Positions 52,407 to 60,714 of a stretch of 64,000 bases of DNA are shown here, in pieces (the first letter of the stretch is position 1; every line of letters begins with the position of its first letter). A model generated the notes under the pieces. That model was not told the DNA's origin, made no database searches, and saw only the letters and a list, made by a program, of their open reading frames with translations. The DNA is from Bifidobacterium dentium JCM 1195 = DSM 20436. Its GTDB lineage: Bacteria > Actinomycetota > Actinomycetes > Actinomycetales > Bifidobacteriaceae. The DNA lies in NCBI RefSeq assembly GCF_001042595.1, contig NZ_AP012326.1:2232001-2296000 (forward strand), written 5' to 3'. The position numbers and the translations under genes are program-made.

Positions 52407-53838
52407 ATCGCATGCTCCTTTGATGGGTTTGTATGCCGAGGATGGAGTAAAGGATCATCGCCGCCAGTATCGCGACGAGCACGACGGCAAGGATCGGCCC
52501 ACGCAGATCGAGCAGACCTATGGCGAACAGCAGGAGGGTTCCGGCAAGCGCGAAGGATCCGAGCCCCACGATGGCGGTGAGTGGATTGTGTTTCGTCATC
52601 GGGAAGACGATTCCCAGCATCGTGCAGACGATGGAGCCCGCGACGATGCCGGCAAGCGAGTAGAGGCAGCCAAGCGGGGTCGGCCCACCCCATGGCAGGG
52701 TGGGCAGGCTTATGGCCAGCCATATCGGAACGTATACGGCCAATTGCGAGCAGATCATGCACAGATACGTGTATGCGGCCGATCCGCGGTGCAGGTTCCA
52801 TATCGCCACAATGCCGTTGGCGAACTGGGACAGGCCCGTGAACGTGACGATGCATGCGGGCAGTGTGGCGAATCCGGTATCACCCCGCACGCATAGCACG
52901 ATGGCCAGGGCGGCGGCAAGGATGCTTTCTAGGAACGTGTCCTTGGACCGAAGCACGTACGCGGCGAACATGGTGATATCACCCCGTCCGGCCGCAGGGC
53001 AGTGGATGGGCAGATAGTCCGCCTGCTCGCGGTATCGGGGCGGTGAGACCGCCACGTCCGCAAGCGTGACGGCCAGGAGCAGTGCCGATGCGCCGATTCC
53101 CGTGGGCAGTCCGCCGATCCGGACGGCTAGGTCACCGACCACCGTGGCCCATAGGATGGCATCATCCCCACCCAGCCAGCGTTCCTGGATGTCCATCACC
53201 AAAGGCAGCACGAGCATCGCATAGCCGACCAGCATGGCCACCAAGCCGCAGATCGCCGTCACCGACGCGAACTGCGGCAGTCCGAGCATGCGCATCGCAC
53301 GACCGATCAGATCCCATGCCAGGCTCAGCATGGCGTACAGCAGCAGGGCCGGTAGCAGGAGATGCAAACAGGCCAGGCCGATCGCATCGACCCCGGTTGA
53401 CAATAGCAGTGAGACGGATATGGATAACACCGACACCGTCACGGCGGCCAGCACCACACCCATCTCGCTCGCCTTGATCGTCAGCCCACGCAATATGCCC
53501 GTGACGGGCAGACCGCTGACGATCCTGAGCGCGCCGTCGGCTTTGGAGAACAGCATCTTCACCAAGAGGAACACGCCGATGACCCATGGGATCGTGGAAA
53601 CCCATGACAGGTCGAGCATCATCGACCATTTGTCCCGATCGGCGCCCAACGGTCGGAGGAAGAAATACGCCACGACGCAACTGAACACCATCCAGGCGGC
53701 GGCCAAAGCCGTCAGCGACCAACGGACCATCCCGCTGCGCAACGCCCCGTACTGGATCAGCGTACGCCGGAAGAACCTCATCAGCAGCGTGGACACGACC
53801 ATGAACCGGATGATTCCGGCACGGGCCTTTCCCGTCAT
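52393..53838 (-). CDS. ABC transporter permease (multi-pass)
   Basis: The 481-aa protein has about 12 hydrophobic segments. It begins with a basic segment (MTGKARAGIIRF...RFFRRTLIQYG) and continues with YFFLRPLGADRD, then repeated membrane helices to the end. It is an ABC-2-like or fused double-length permease without extracellular domains. The ATG at 53838 overlaps the ATPase stop by 4 nt (ATGA) and follows GGAGG, so it pairs with the ATPase at 53835-54545. The long open frame to 54276 reads into the ATPase gene and is not used. The substrate is unknown; a peptide is possible from context. Confidence 0.85.
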   Translation of the reverse strand: MTGKARAGIIRFMVVSTLLMRFFRRTLIQYGALRSGMVRWSLTALAAAWMVFSCVVAYFFLRPLGADRDKWSMMLDLSWVSTIPWVIGVFLLVKMLFSKADGALRIVSGLPVTGILRGLTIKASEMGVVLAAVTVSVLSISVSLLLSTGVDAIGLACLHLLLPALLLYAMLSLAWDLIGRAMRMLGLPQFASVTAICGLVAMLVGYAMLVLPLVMDIQERWLGGDDAILWATVVGDLAVRIGGLPTGIGASALLLAVTLADVAVSPPRYREQADYLPIHCPAAGRGDITMFAAYVLRSKDTFLESILAAALAIVLCVRGDTGFATLPACIVTFTGLSQFANGIVAIWNLHRGSAAYTYLCMICSQLAVYVPIWLAISLPTLPWGGPTPLGCLYSLAGIVAGSIVCTMLGIVFPMTKHNPLTAIVGLGSFALAGTLLLFAIGLLDLRGPILAVVLVAILAAMILYSILGIQTHQRSMRYEHR

Positions 53839-54545
53839 GGTTCGGCCTCCAATGTCCTGACACGGTACCATTCGGCGATTCCGCCGTACCCGTCGATTAT
53901 CGACCGTGTGGGCAGGGGCGCGCTCATACGCCCGTTGCGCAACAGCACGATCTGGTCCGTGGTCCGTTCGAGCAATGCGAAATCGTGGCTGCATATCAGC
54001 ATCGACAGACCCCTCCCACGCATGCGAAGGAATTGTTCGACGCACAGGTACCAGGCGTCTATGTCGATGCCGTTGAGCGTCTCGTCCACGATGGTCAACG
54101 GACAGTGCAATAGGAACGCGCAGCACAGCTGGGTCTTCTTCCTCATGCCATGCGAATATGAGTCGATGAGCCTGTCCTGCACGCCCTCCATGCCGAACAG
54201 GGCGAACATGCGGCCCACCTCGGAGCGATCCGCACGCACGCCGTACAGCCGTGCGAGGGTGGACACATACTCCCATCCGGTCAGGAACGCTGGCACATCA
54301 TCGTTGCCTCCCACATGCATGATGCCGGTTTTGGCCTCTGCGGAGGTATGCTTCCGGCCGAGCATGGTGATGCTCCCCTCCCGCAGGTCGAGCACGTCGC
54401 ATACCAGATTGATCAGGGTCGTTTTCCCGGAGCCGTTGGAACCGATCATTCCCACGATTCTCGCCTGCGGGACGTGCAGGGACACGGATCGCAACACCTC
54501 GCCGCGACGCCCGTAGCCGAATGAAACGTCACGTATGTCCAGCAT
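53835..54545 (-). CDS. ABC transporter ATP-binding protein with non-canonical signature and Walker B
   Basis: The 236-aa protein is a stand-alone ATPase. Walker A is GSNGSGKTT (about residues 35-43), the Q-loop region is HVGGNDDVPAF, and the H-loop is ICSHD. The signature is SHGMRKK rather than LSGGQ, and Walker B reads LTIVDETLNGID where most have LLDEPTxGLD. The catalytic Glu is therefore preserved while the Pro is replaced by Thr. Similar variants occur in transporters for lantibiotics and other peptides, though the match is loose. AGGAGGG lies upstream of the ATG at 54545. It is followed by the permease with a 4-nt overlap and preceded by the short Trp-rich ORF. Confidence 0.86.
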   Translation of the reverse strand: MLDIRDVSFGYGRRGEVLRSVSLHVPQARIVGMIGSNGSGKTTLINLVCDVLDLREGSITMLGRKHTSAEAKTGIMHVGGNDDVPAFLTGWEYVSTLARLYGVRADRSEVGRMFALFGMEGVQDRLIDSYSHGMRKKTQLCCAFLLHCPLTIVDETLNGIDIDAWYLCVEQFLRMRGRGLSMLICSHDFALLERTTDQIVLLRNGRMSAPLPTRSIIDGYGGIAEWYRVRTLEAEP

Positions 54546-54563
54546 GATTCCCTCCTATGCATG

Positions 54564-54598
54564 CGTCCCTACCCGCTTCGAATCCGCGGACAGGGACG
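54564..54598 (-). promoter_or_regulatory. Hairpin between the short peptide ORF and the ABC operon
   Basis: CGTCCCT / AGGGACG arms enclose a 21-nt loop in which CCGC and GCGG can also pair. It lies in the 66-bp gap between the peptide stop and the ATPase start. It may be an attenuator or sequester the ATPase ribosome-binding site. Confidence 0.5.
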
Positions 54599-54611
54599 TT
54601 TTGGCAAACCG

Positions 54612-54671
54612 TCAGGTCCTGCATTCGACGACGGCCTCGATTCCCCACTGCACCCAATACCAATCGAGCAT
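54612..54671 (-). CDS. 19-aa Trp-rich peptide ORF at the head of the ABC operon
   Basis: The ORF reads MLDWYWVQWGIEAVVECRT and then stops. It has a near-perfect AAGGAGG Shine-Dalgarno 8 nt before the ATG. The peptide holds three Trp and one Tyr in nine residues and one Cys near the end. It matches no motif I know. A possible promoter (TTGCGC-18 bp-TACTCT) lies just upstream. An in-frame ATG ten codons earlier would give 29 residues but lies too close to the -10 box. It precedes the split ABC operon and faces the response-regulator/kinase pair. It may be a secreted or sensed peptide, or a Trp-rich leader controlling the operon through the downstream hairpin. Confidence 0.55.
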   Translation of the reverse strand: MLDWYWVQWGIEAVVECRT

Positions 54672-54819
54672 CAGTCTCACCTCCTTCGGCCGGCTCGTCA
54701 TGGTGAGAGTATGCGCCCGGAGCATGCCCGCGCAAACGGGTGTCATATGAAATCAGACGAGGCGCATCGGTCTCTTGTCTCACGGCGTACACCGGGTCCC
54801 GCTGCTATCATCGGTTGGA

Positions 54820-54833
54820 TACGATCGGGAGGT
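54820..54833 (+). promoter_or_regulatory. Candidate -10 box before the response regulator gene
   Basis: TACGAT at 54820-54825 lies 8 nt before the ATG at 54834. The intervening CGGGAGGT could also serve as a Shine-Dalgarno for in-frame ATGs at 54846 or 54858, so the start remains uncertain. Confidence 0.35.
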
Positions 54834-55505
54834 ATGTTCGAGGCAATGGGCATACGCATGAAGACCCTTGGCGTCGTGGACAACGACAGGTTCGCCCTGT
54901 GCGCCCTGAAAGCGTACCTGGATCAGACGCTCGACGGCATCACGCTGGCGTGGATGACGGAACACGCGAACACGGCGATCGCACGATGCGTGACGGGCGA
55001 ACGGCCCGACGTGCTGCTGGTCGACATGTCCATGGGCGATATCGATGGCGTCTCCGTCATACGGACGATACGCGAAAGGGACCGTCATACGAGCCTGGTG
55101 GCCATGACCTCGTTCCCTCTTGACGAGTATGCGGCCGACGCCGCCACGGCCGGAGCCCAAGCGATCGTAAGCAAGAACGATCTCCAGGGCCTGCAGGACA
55201 CGATCAGGCTCGCCGCCACGGGAGGCACGGGATCTTTCGAGGGGCTTCGTTTCCCGACCGCCGCCCAGGCATTCGCACGGATCCTCCGGGAGCCGAAAAC
55301 GGGAATCGCCCGTCTTAGCGGCAGGGAGATCGAAATCATCGAACTATGCCGGCAGGGCAACACGTCCACACTCATCGCCGAACGGACCGGGCTCACCGTG
55401 GCGAGCGTCAACACCTACCTGCAGCGTGCCTGCGAGAAGCTCGGGGCCAGGAACCGTGTCCAGCTGGTGTCGATGTGGCTCGAACTGAGCAGGCCGAGGC
55501 ACTGA
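54834..55505 (+). CDS. NarL/LuxR-family response regulator
   Basis: The 223-aa protein has a receiver domain (about residues 10-130) and a LuxR-type helix-turn-helix (about 158-215). The phospho-acceptor is Asp64 in DVLLVDMSMGDIDG; Thr/Ser in AMTSF and Lys in IVSKND complete the site. The HTH reads LSGREIEIIELCRQGNTSTLIAE, VASVNTYLQRACEKLGARNRVQLV. It is followed two bases later by the histidine kinase gene. The divergent ABC operon and peptide ORF are its probable targets. Start by the TACGAT box is tentative. Confidence 0.88.
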   Translation: MFEAMGIRMKTLGVVDNDRFALCALKAYLDQTLDGITLAWMTEHANTAIARCVTGERPDVLLVDMSMGDIDGVSVIRTIRERDRHTSLVAMTSFPLDEYAADAATAGAQAIVSKNDLQGLQDTIRLAATGGTGSFEGLRFPTAAQAFARILREPKTGIARLSGREIEIIELCRQGNTSTLIAERTGLTVASVNTYLQRACEKLGARNRVQLVSMWLELSRPRH

Positions 55506-55507
55506 CC

Positions 55508-56665
55508 ATGACGGGGCGAGACATGGACGGCGCTGTAGGCGCGCCCGGCAGGAGATTCATGCTGACGGCCTGCTGCTGCGCCATGCTCGCAGACCTGTAC
55601 TTCACGGCCGTCGGCGGGAATCTGGCGGATGGTCGGTCATGGATCCCGCTCATCCCATACGTCCTGCTGTGCGGCGCATTGCCCTTCAGACCAAAAACGG
55701 CGGGCCTGCTGCTCATCGTCTACTGGTGGATACTCGTCTGGTTACCGACCGGTTCGGCCTCCGACCTGCTGTTCAGCTCCTGCCTGGTCTGGGGCGTGCT
55801 CTCTTTCCTGCTGTCTCCGTGGATGACGCTGCTGGCGCAGTCCTGCAACGTGCTGCTCCTATCCCTGACGGTCCTGCGGGATACAAGCGAGCCACGCGCG
55901 GTCATCGCGGTGCTCGTCATGCAGATCGCGGCCACGGTCGCGGGATACGCGCTCAGAAGGCACCGGCTTGACGATACCGCACGCGAACAGCGACTCCGCC
56001 TGCGGACCACCCAGGAGCGCATCGCGATATTGGAACGCAACATGCGTCTCGCCAGACGTTTGCACGATGATCTGACCAATAACCTCGCATCGATCGGCAT
56101 GCTTTGCGAGGCGCACCTCCTGTCGTGCAGCGACCCCGACGAGCGCCTGCTACTGACATCCATCCGGGACAAGACCTGTGAATCGGTCTCCTGCGCGCAC
56201 GAGGTCATCGACATACTCCGGGGGCAAACCGGACCGGATCCCGCCTCCCGTGCGAGACCGGGCGGGTGGGGGCGGACGATCCGCGGCTTGGTCGAGGCCA
56301 GGCAGGCCGAACTGCGCAGGCATGGCTTCGAGGGTTCCGCCAGCGTCACCATCGATCCGGATGCCGTGCTCCCAATGGCGGTGGCGGACGAGATCGTCTC
56401 GCTGCTCGCCGAGGTGTATTCCAACATCCGGGCCCATGCCTCGCCGACCGACGGGGGATTCTCCCTTGAGCTCGCCGTCAGCGATGACGGAATCCGTCTG
56501 GTGCAGATGAACATGTGCCGTCCCGACGACCGTACGGTATCAGGACGTGGCCTGCAGCTCCACCGTCATATCATCGCCACCCTTGGCGGCACGCTGTCGA
56601 CCAGCCTGGAGGACGACGTATGGACGTTGAAGGCACACATCCCGAAGCATTCCCCGCAAGCGTGA
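55508..56665 (+). CDS. Histidine kinase of the HisKA_3/NarX type
   Basis: The 385-aa protein has five or six membrane segments in the first 150 residues, a short coiled linker and a dimerisation/phosphotransfer region with RLARRLHDDLTNNLASIGML (His186). The ATPase domain has an N-box-like EVYSNIRAHA and a G-box SGRGLQLHRHIIATLGG, and the C-terminal end is short and degenerate. There is no large extracellular domain, so ligands must be sensed in or near the membrane. GAGG lies 8 nt before the ATG. It is the partner of the response regulator just upstream. A strong terminator follows. Confidence 0.86.
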   Translation: MTGRDMDGAVGAPGRRFMLTACCCAMLADLYFTAVGGNLADGRSWIPLIPYVLLCGALPFRPKTAGLLLIVYWWILVWLPTGSASDLLFSSCLVWGVLSFLLSPWMTLLAQSCNVLLLSLTVLRDTSEPRAVIAVLVMQIAATVAGYALRRHRLDDTAREQRLRLRTTQERIAILERNMRLARRLHDDLTNNLASIGMLCEAHLLSCSDPDERLLLTSIRDKTCESVSCAHEVIDILRGQTGPDPASRARPGGWGRTIRGLVEARQAELRRHGFEGSASVTIDPDAVLPMAVADEIVSLLAEVYSNIRAHASPTDGGFSLELAVSDDGIRLVQMNMCRPDDRTVSGRGLQLHRHIIATLGGTLSTSLEDDVWTLKAHIPKHSPQA

Positions 56666-56699
56666 ACACTAAGAGCAAGCCAAGACCAATGGAAAACAA

Positions 56700-56733
56700 A
56701 AAACCCTTGGAACCTAACGATTCCAAGGGTTTT
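56700..56733. terminator. Bidirectional terminator between the kinase gene and tRNA-Lys
   Basis: Perfect 13-bp stem AAAACCCTTGGAA / TTCCAAGGGTTTT with an 8-nt loop; T-run on the plus strand and A-run arms on the other. Confidence 0.9.
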
Positions 56734-56737
56734 GCTG

Positions 56738-56811
56738 TGCCCCCTCAGGGATTCGAACCCTGGACACGCTGATTAAGAGTCAGCTGCTCTAACCAACTGA
56801 GCTAAAGGGGC
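56738..56811 (-). tRNA. tRNA-Lys (anticodon CTT)
   Basis: On the minus strand the acceptor GCCCCTT pairs with AGGGGGC plus discriminator A. The D-arm holds AGCTCAGTTGGTTAGAGC, the anticodon loop CTCTTAA has anticodon CTT, and the T-arm is GGTTCGAATCC. Length is 74 nt with no encoded CCA. Confidence 0.95.
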
Positions 56812-57041
56812 GTTGGTCTGGCGAGGTTTTGTTCTCGCTGAGCACGAGAAGTAAATATACTCAGATTCGAATCAAATGCAACTCACGGCGTGTCGCGGAC
56901 ATAAAACCGCGGAATTCCGGTGATCATCGGCAATTTCGCCGTGACGGATAATCTCGCAAGTTTCATGGATGAAACCGCCTCTACCGGTCCCCCGACTTCA
57001 TCAATTACAATTTCTCCACAAATTAGGTGTTGACCCTAATG
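56812..57041. other. Intergenic stretch between tRNA-Lys and rplI, no gene found
   Basis: About 230 bp of mixed composition upstream of the rplI terminator region. It may contain the tRNA-Lys promoter; no ORF or repeat was found. Confidence 0.5.
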
Positions 57042-57078
57042 AGAATCCCCCTACGCCACAACGGTGCAGGGGGATTCT
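57042..57078 (-). terminator. Terminator of the rpsF-ssb-rpsR-rplI operon
   Basis: Perfect 11-bp stem AGAATCCCCCT / AGGGGGATTCT with a 15-nt loop, about 80 bp beyond the rplI stop. Confidence 0.85.
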
Positions 57079-57160
57079 TGATGCTTAAGCTCAGACGTGC
57101 AGTCTGAAGTCATTCACCGCGGTCGGACACTCGTCCGGATCGTAGCGAATGGGACCGAAA

Positions 57161-57607
57161 TCACTCAGCGACGACCTTCACGAAGAAGGAAGCGGTGATT
57201 TCCGGATGCAGAGCGACGGTCGCCGGGAAGTCACCGGTGGTCTTGATCGGCTCAACGGTGATGTTCTTCGGGTTGACCTCGACCTTGGAAGACAGCGCAA
57301 TGGCGATCTTCTCGGCGGAGATGCCACCGAACAGCTTGCCGGATTCGGAGACCTTGGCAGCGATTTCGACGGTGGTACCCTCGATCAGTTCCTTGGCGGC
57401 AACGGCCTCTTCACGGGTGGCGACGGCCTTAGCCAGACGAGCGCGCTTCATGGCCTCGATCTGAGCGGCGGCACCCTTGGTCCAGGCGAAGCCCAGGCCC
57501 TGCGGGAGCAGGTAGTTACGAGCGTAACCAGCCTTGACGGTCACGACATCGCCCGGGTGACCCAGGTTAGCGACGGACTTGGTAAGAATAACCTTAGTTT
57601 CAGCCAT
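57161..57607 (-). CDS. rplI: 50S ribosomal protein L9
   Basis: L9 binds 23S rRNA through its N-terminal domain. The 148-aa protein has [18 protein letters not shown] (the rRNA-binding segment, about residues 26-43), a long central helix and a C-terminal domain. The length is standard. It is the last gene of the rpsF-ssb-rpsR-rplI operon, 19 bp after rpsR. Confidence 0.97.
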   Translation of the reverse strand: MAETKVILTKSVANLGHPGDVVTVKAGYARNYLLPQGLGFAWTKGAAAQIEAMKRARLAKAVATREEAVAAKELIEGTTVEIAAKVSESGKLFGGISAEKIAIALSSKVEVNPKNITVEPIKTTGDFPATVALHPEITASFFVKVVAE

Positions 57608-57626
57608 TGTTCAAACCTCTCTAAGA

Positions 57627-57875
57627 TCAGCGGCCGGAAGTGGCGTACGGCAGCAGAGCCATCTCGCGGGCGTTCTTGATCGCCTTCGAGATCTTGCGCT
57701 GTTCCTGCACGGTCACACCGGTGATACGACGGGAGCGGATCTTACCGCGATCGGAAATGAACTTGCGCAGCAGGGCGACGTCCTTGTAATCGATCTCGGT
57801 GATCTTGGCAGCCTTCAGTGGATTCGGCTTCTTCTTAAACGGCTTGACCGGCGGCTGCGGCCTCTTGCGTGACAT
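57627..57875 (-). CDS. rpsR: 30S ribosomal protein S18
   Basis: S18 pairs with S6 in the 30S platform. The 82-aa protein has a basic proline-rich N-terminus and the typical [27 protein letters not shown] and LPYATSGR segments. No zinc-binding cysteine motif is visible, so it is the zinc-free form. It lies between ssb and rplI. Confidence 0.97.
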   Translation of the reverse strand: MSRKRPQPPVKPFKKKPNPLKAAKITEIDYKDVALLRKFISDRGKIRSRRITGVTVQEQRKISKAIKNAREMALLPYATSGR

Positions 57876-57913
57876 CTTGATGTTCTCCTTACAATCTGGG
57901 ATTGCTTTTCAGC

Positions 57914-58570
57914 TTAGAATTCCGGTTCGCCGTCATTGCCTCCGAATTCGGAGGAGCTGGCACCGAAAGATCCGAAGGACGCGGCGGAGGAATCCGCGTT
58001 GCCCCACGGGTCGGCAGCCGGTGCTGCGGCAGGTGCGGCGTTGGCGGGAGCGGAGGCCCCACCCTGATAGCCCGCGCCACCGGAATATCCGGCACCGCCC
58101 TGGTAGCCGCCGGCGTTGCCGCCGAAGCCACCATTGTTGTTCGCATAGCCTCCGTTGTTACCGGTGAAGCCATTGCCGCCACGATTGCCGGCATAGCCAC
58201 TGGCACTGGAGGTACGCGTAACTTGGGCGGTTGCGTAACGCAGGGACGGGCCGATTTCATCGACCTGCATCTCAACGACGGTACGCTGGGAACCATCCTG
58301 CGCTTGGTAGGAACGCTGCTGCAGACGACCCTGTGCGATTACGCGCATGCCCTTCGACAGGCTCTGCGCACAATGCTCGGCCATGTCACGCCACGCGGAG
58401 CAGCGCATGAACAGGGCCTGACCGTCTTCGAACTGGTTCGAATTACGGTTCCAGGTGCGCGGAGTGGAGGCAATCGTGAAGCTGGCCACGGATGCACCGT
58501 TGCCAGTGGTACGGATTTCAGGATCAGCCGTGAGGTTACCCACCACGGTGATAATCGTTTCGCCTGCCAT
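57914..58570 (-). CDS. ssb: Single-stranded DNA-binding protein
   Basis: SSB coats single-stranded DNA in replication and repair. The 218-aa chain has the OB fold in about residues 1-112 ([22 protein letters not shown] and [18 protein letters not shown]). A long Gly/Asn/Ala-rich linker follows (about 125-195), and the acidic tail ends NDGEPEF, a variant of the usual DDDIPF. Its position between rpsF and rpsR is the conserved bacterial arrangement. Confidence 0.96.
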   Translation of the reverse strand: MAGETIITVVGNLTADPEIRTTGNGASVASFTIASTPRTWNRNSNQFEDGQALFMRCSAWRDMAEHCAQSLSKGMRVIAQGRLQQRSYQAQDGSQRTVVEMQVDEIGPSLRYATAQVTRTSSASGYAGNRGGNGFTGNNGGYANNNGGFGGNAGGYQGGAGYSGGAGYQGGASAPANAAPAAAPAADPWGNADSSAASFGSFGASSSEFGGNDGEPEF

Positions 58571-58614
58571 GACGTTACCTACTTACTTATGCAGCTTGAA
58601 AAGCTTGAAATTAC

Positions 58615-58902
58615 TTACTTGCGAAGAATCTTCGTGCGGATGACGGATTCGTTCAGGTTCAGCAGACGATCGAGTTCGTCGCTGGTGGCCGGCTCGGCGG
58701 AGTAGTTGACCACGACGTAGTTGCCTTCGGTCTTGTCGGCGATTTCGTAGGCAAGCTTACGACGGCCCCAGATGTCGATGTTCTCGACGGCACCGCCTTC
58801 CTTGGTGACGAGTTCCAGATACTGCTCGGTCAGCTTCTTCAGACCACGCTCATCCAGCTCAGGATCGGCAATGAACATCAGTTCGTACTTATGCGCAGAC
58901 AT
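58615..58902 (-). CDS. rpsF: 30S ribosomal protein S6
   Basis: The 95-aa S6 protein starts MSAHKYELMFIADPELDERG, with WGRRKLAYEIADKTEGNYVVVNYS in the middle. The ATG at 58902 has AAGGAGG; the longer frame to 58971 has no homology. It heads the operon with ssb, rpsR and rplI. Confidence 0.96.
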   Translation of the reverse strand: MSAHKYELMFIADPELDERGLKKLTEQYLELVTKEGGAVENIDIWGRRKLAYEIADKTEGNYVVVNYSAEPATSDELDRLLNLNESVIRTKILRK

Positions 58903-59095
58903 CACCCACCTCCTTCGGACTATCGGCCATGGACTTTCCATGGCAGGAGTGTGTATGCGTACTGCCTTCACGCATCTATATATAAGGTATAAAGATACAA
59001 TTCAGACAACCTGTTCAGCATATCCCGACACCCAGACGAGTTCTTTCCGTTCACTCTCTCGGCGAAGGGGCCCGCACCCAAGTCCGCCGTCAATC

Positions 59096-59123
59096 AAAAA
59101 GCCCCGCCGCATGGGCGAGGCTC
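59096..59123 (-). terminator. Intrinsic terminator of prs
   Basis: On the minus strand GCCTCGCC-CATG-CGGCGGGGC is followed by TTTTTGATT. It lies about 35 bp beyond the prs stop. Confidence 0.9.
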
Positions 59124-59158
59124 CATCATACGAATCGCACATTCACGAATCGCACAGA

Positions 59159-60172
59159 TCACGCATAGATATTGCGCGGGCGCATATCATCAGGCAATCC
59201 ATTGAGCAACGTGGAGACCGAACCGGACTCGAACACGGAACGGATGCCGGCGGCCAGCAATGGCGCGGCGGACAGTACGGTCATGTTCGGCAGACGCTTC
59301 TCTTCCGGAACCGGCACGGTGTCCGTAAGCACGATTTCCCTGGCACCGCAATCGCGCAGGCGTTCCACGGCCGGGCCGGAAAGCAGGCCGTGCGTGGCGA
59401 CCAAGGTCACCGACTTCGCGCCGGCTTCACGCAGGGTGCGCACGGCCTCGCAGATGGTGCCGGCGGTGTCGATGATGTCATCGACGACCACGCATTCGCG
59501 CCCTTCGACCTCTCCGATGATGCCGTGCGCCACCGCATGATTAGGACGCGTGGTGTCGCGGGTCTTGTGGATGAATGCGAGCGGCAGACCGCCGAGCTTG
59601 GCGGCCCACTGTTCGGAAACCTTGATGCGGCCGGCGTCCGGGGACACGATGGTGGTGTTTGCCAATGGCATGTTGTTACGCACGTAGTCGAGCAGCACCG
59701 GCATGGCGGTGAGATGGTCGACCGGACCGTCGAAGAAACCCTGTTCCTGGGCGGCATGCAGGTCGACCGTCATGATGCGGTCAGCGCCGGCGGCCTGGAA
59801 CAGGTCAAAGATAAGCCGTGCGGTGATGGGTTCGCGCCCCTGGTGTTTCTTGTCCTGACGAGAGTAACCGAGGAACGGCGCGACCACGGTGATGGAACGG
59901 GCGGAAGCGCGCTTCAGCGCATCGACCATGATGAGCTGTTCCATAATCCACTTGTTGATCGGCACGGTGTGTGCCTGCATCACGAACACGTCGGCGCCGC
60001 GCACCGGCTCGGTGTAGCGCACGTACATCTCCCCGTTGGCGAAATCGTATGAGGTGGTCTCGAGCACATGGGTGCCAAGGTACTTCGCGGTTTCCTCGGC
60101 TTGTTCGGGGTACGCACGACCCGTCACCAACGCCAGTTTTTTATCCGGGGTGCCTTCGAGAATCGCCGACAT
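59159..60172 (-). CDS. prs: Ribose-phosphate diphosphokinase (PRPP synthetase)
   Basis: Prs makes phosphoribosyl pyrophosphate from ribose-5-phosphate and ATP for nucleotide, His and Trp synthesis. The 337-aa protein has the class I motifs DVFVMQAHT, APFLGYSRQDKKHQGREPITARL, the PRPP loop CVVVDDIIDTAGTICEAV and the catalytic flexible loop with the SPDAGRIK-type segment VSPDAGRIKVSEQWA. The ATG at 60172 has GGAAGG upstream. No glmU is adjacent, unlike in many other bacteria. Confidence 0.97.
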   Translation of the reverse strand: MSAILEGTPDKKLALVTGRAYPEQAEETAKYLGTHVLETTSYDFANGEMYVRYTEPVRGADVFVMQAHTVPINKWIMEQLIMVDALKRASARSITVVAPFLGYSRQDKKHQGREPITARLIFDLFQAAGADRIMTVDLHAAQEQGFFDGPVDHLTAMPVLLDYVRNNMPLANTTIVSPDAGRIKVSEQWAAKLGGLPLAFIHKTRDTTRPNHAVAHGIIGEVEGRECVVVDDIIDTAGTICEAVRTLREAGAKSVTLVATHGLLSGPAVERLRDCGAREIVLTDTVPVPEEKRLPNMTVLSAAPLLAAGIRSVFESGSVSTLLNGLPDDMRPRNIYA

Positions 60173-60625
60173 GCTTCGCCTTCCAATATACGGGTGCGTG
60201 AAATTAAGCCAAACTCAAATATAACAATGCGGGTGCCCACGCCGCGCGGAAACGATGCGGCCCGTCACGCGGTCTTCAAAGATACGGATGCCGTGAGGGT
60301 GAATCACTTGCGATCGTCACCCGGCTCAAGAAGAGAAGATGCCTCACCGCAAGAACGTCATATTGTCTCAGGAAGATACGGGTCGGATGTGCACTCAGGT
60401 TGCGCACAGTCACACAAAAAATTCCTGATACTGCGATGACGGCCATCCTTCCGTCCGGATTGGACCGCGCACGATCGGATAAAAAAGACCTTTTCGAAGA
60501 TAGTGCGTTCAGATTCCGTACCGCATGGGCTCAATTCACGTCTCAGACGACTTATCCATACCCCCTTACCTCACGATTGCCTTCAGTATGCGGCCTTATG
60601 GAGTCATTGAAGGGTATATGAAAAG
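60173..60625. other. Intergenic stretch upstream of prs, no gene found
   Basis: About 450 bp. It should contain the prs promoter (TATATT lies near 60188-60193 on the minus strand). I saw no ORF with coding character, repeat or RNA gene. Confidence 0.5.
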
Positions 60626-60661
60626 CACGATTTGCCAAAACAGCCGTCTTGACAAATCGTG
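60626..60661 (-). terminator. Terminator after the ribokinase gene
   Basis: CACGATTTG / CAAATCGTG, a perfect 9-bp stem around an 18-nt loop, in the gap downstream of the ribokinase stop. Confidence 0.65.
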
Positions 60662-60714
60662 TTTGCACATCCAATTTCACCGAACCGCACCGCCGCTATG
60701 CCGGCCGTCTCGGA

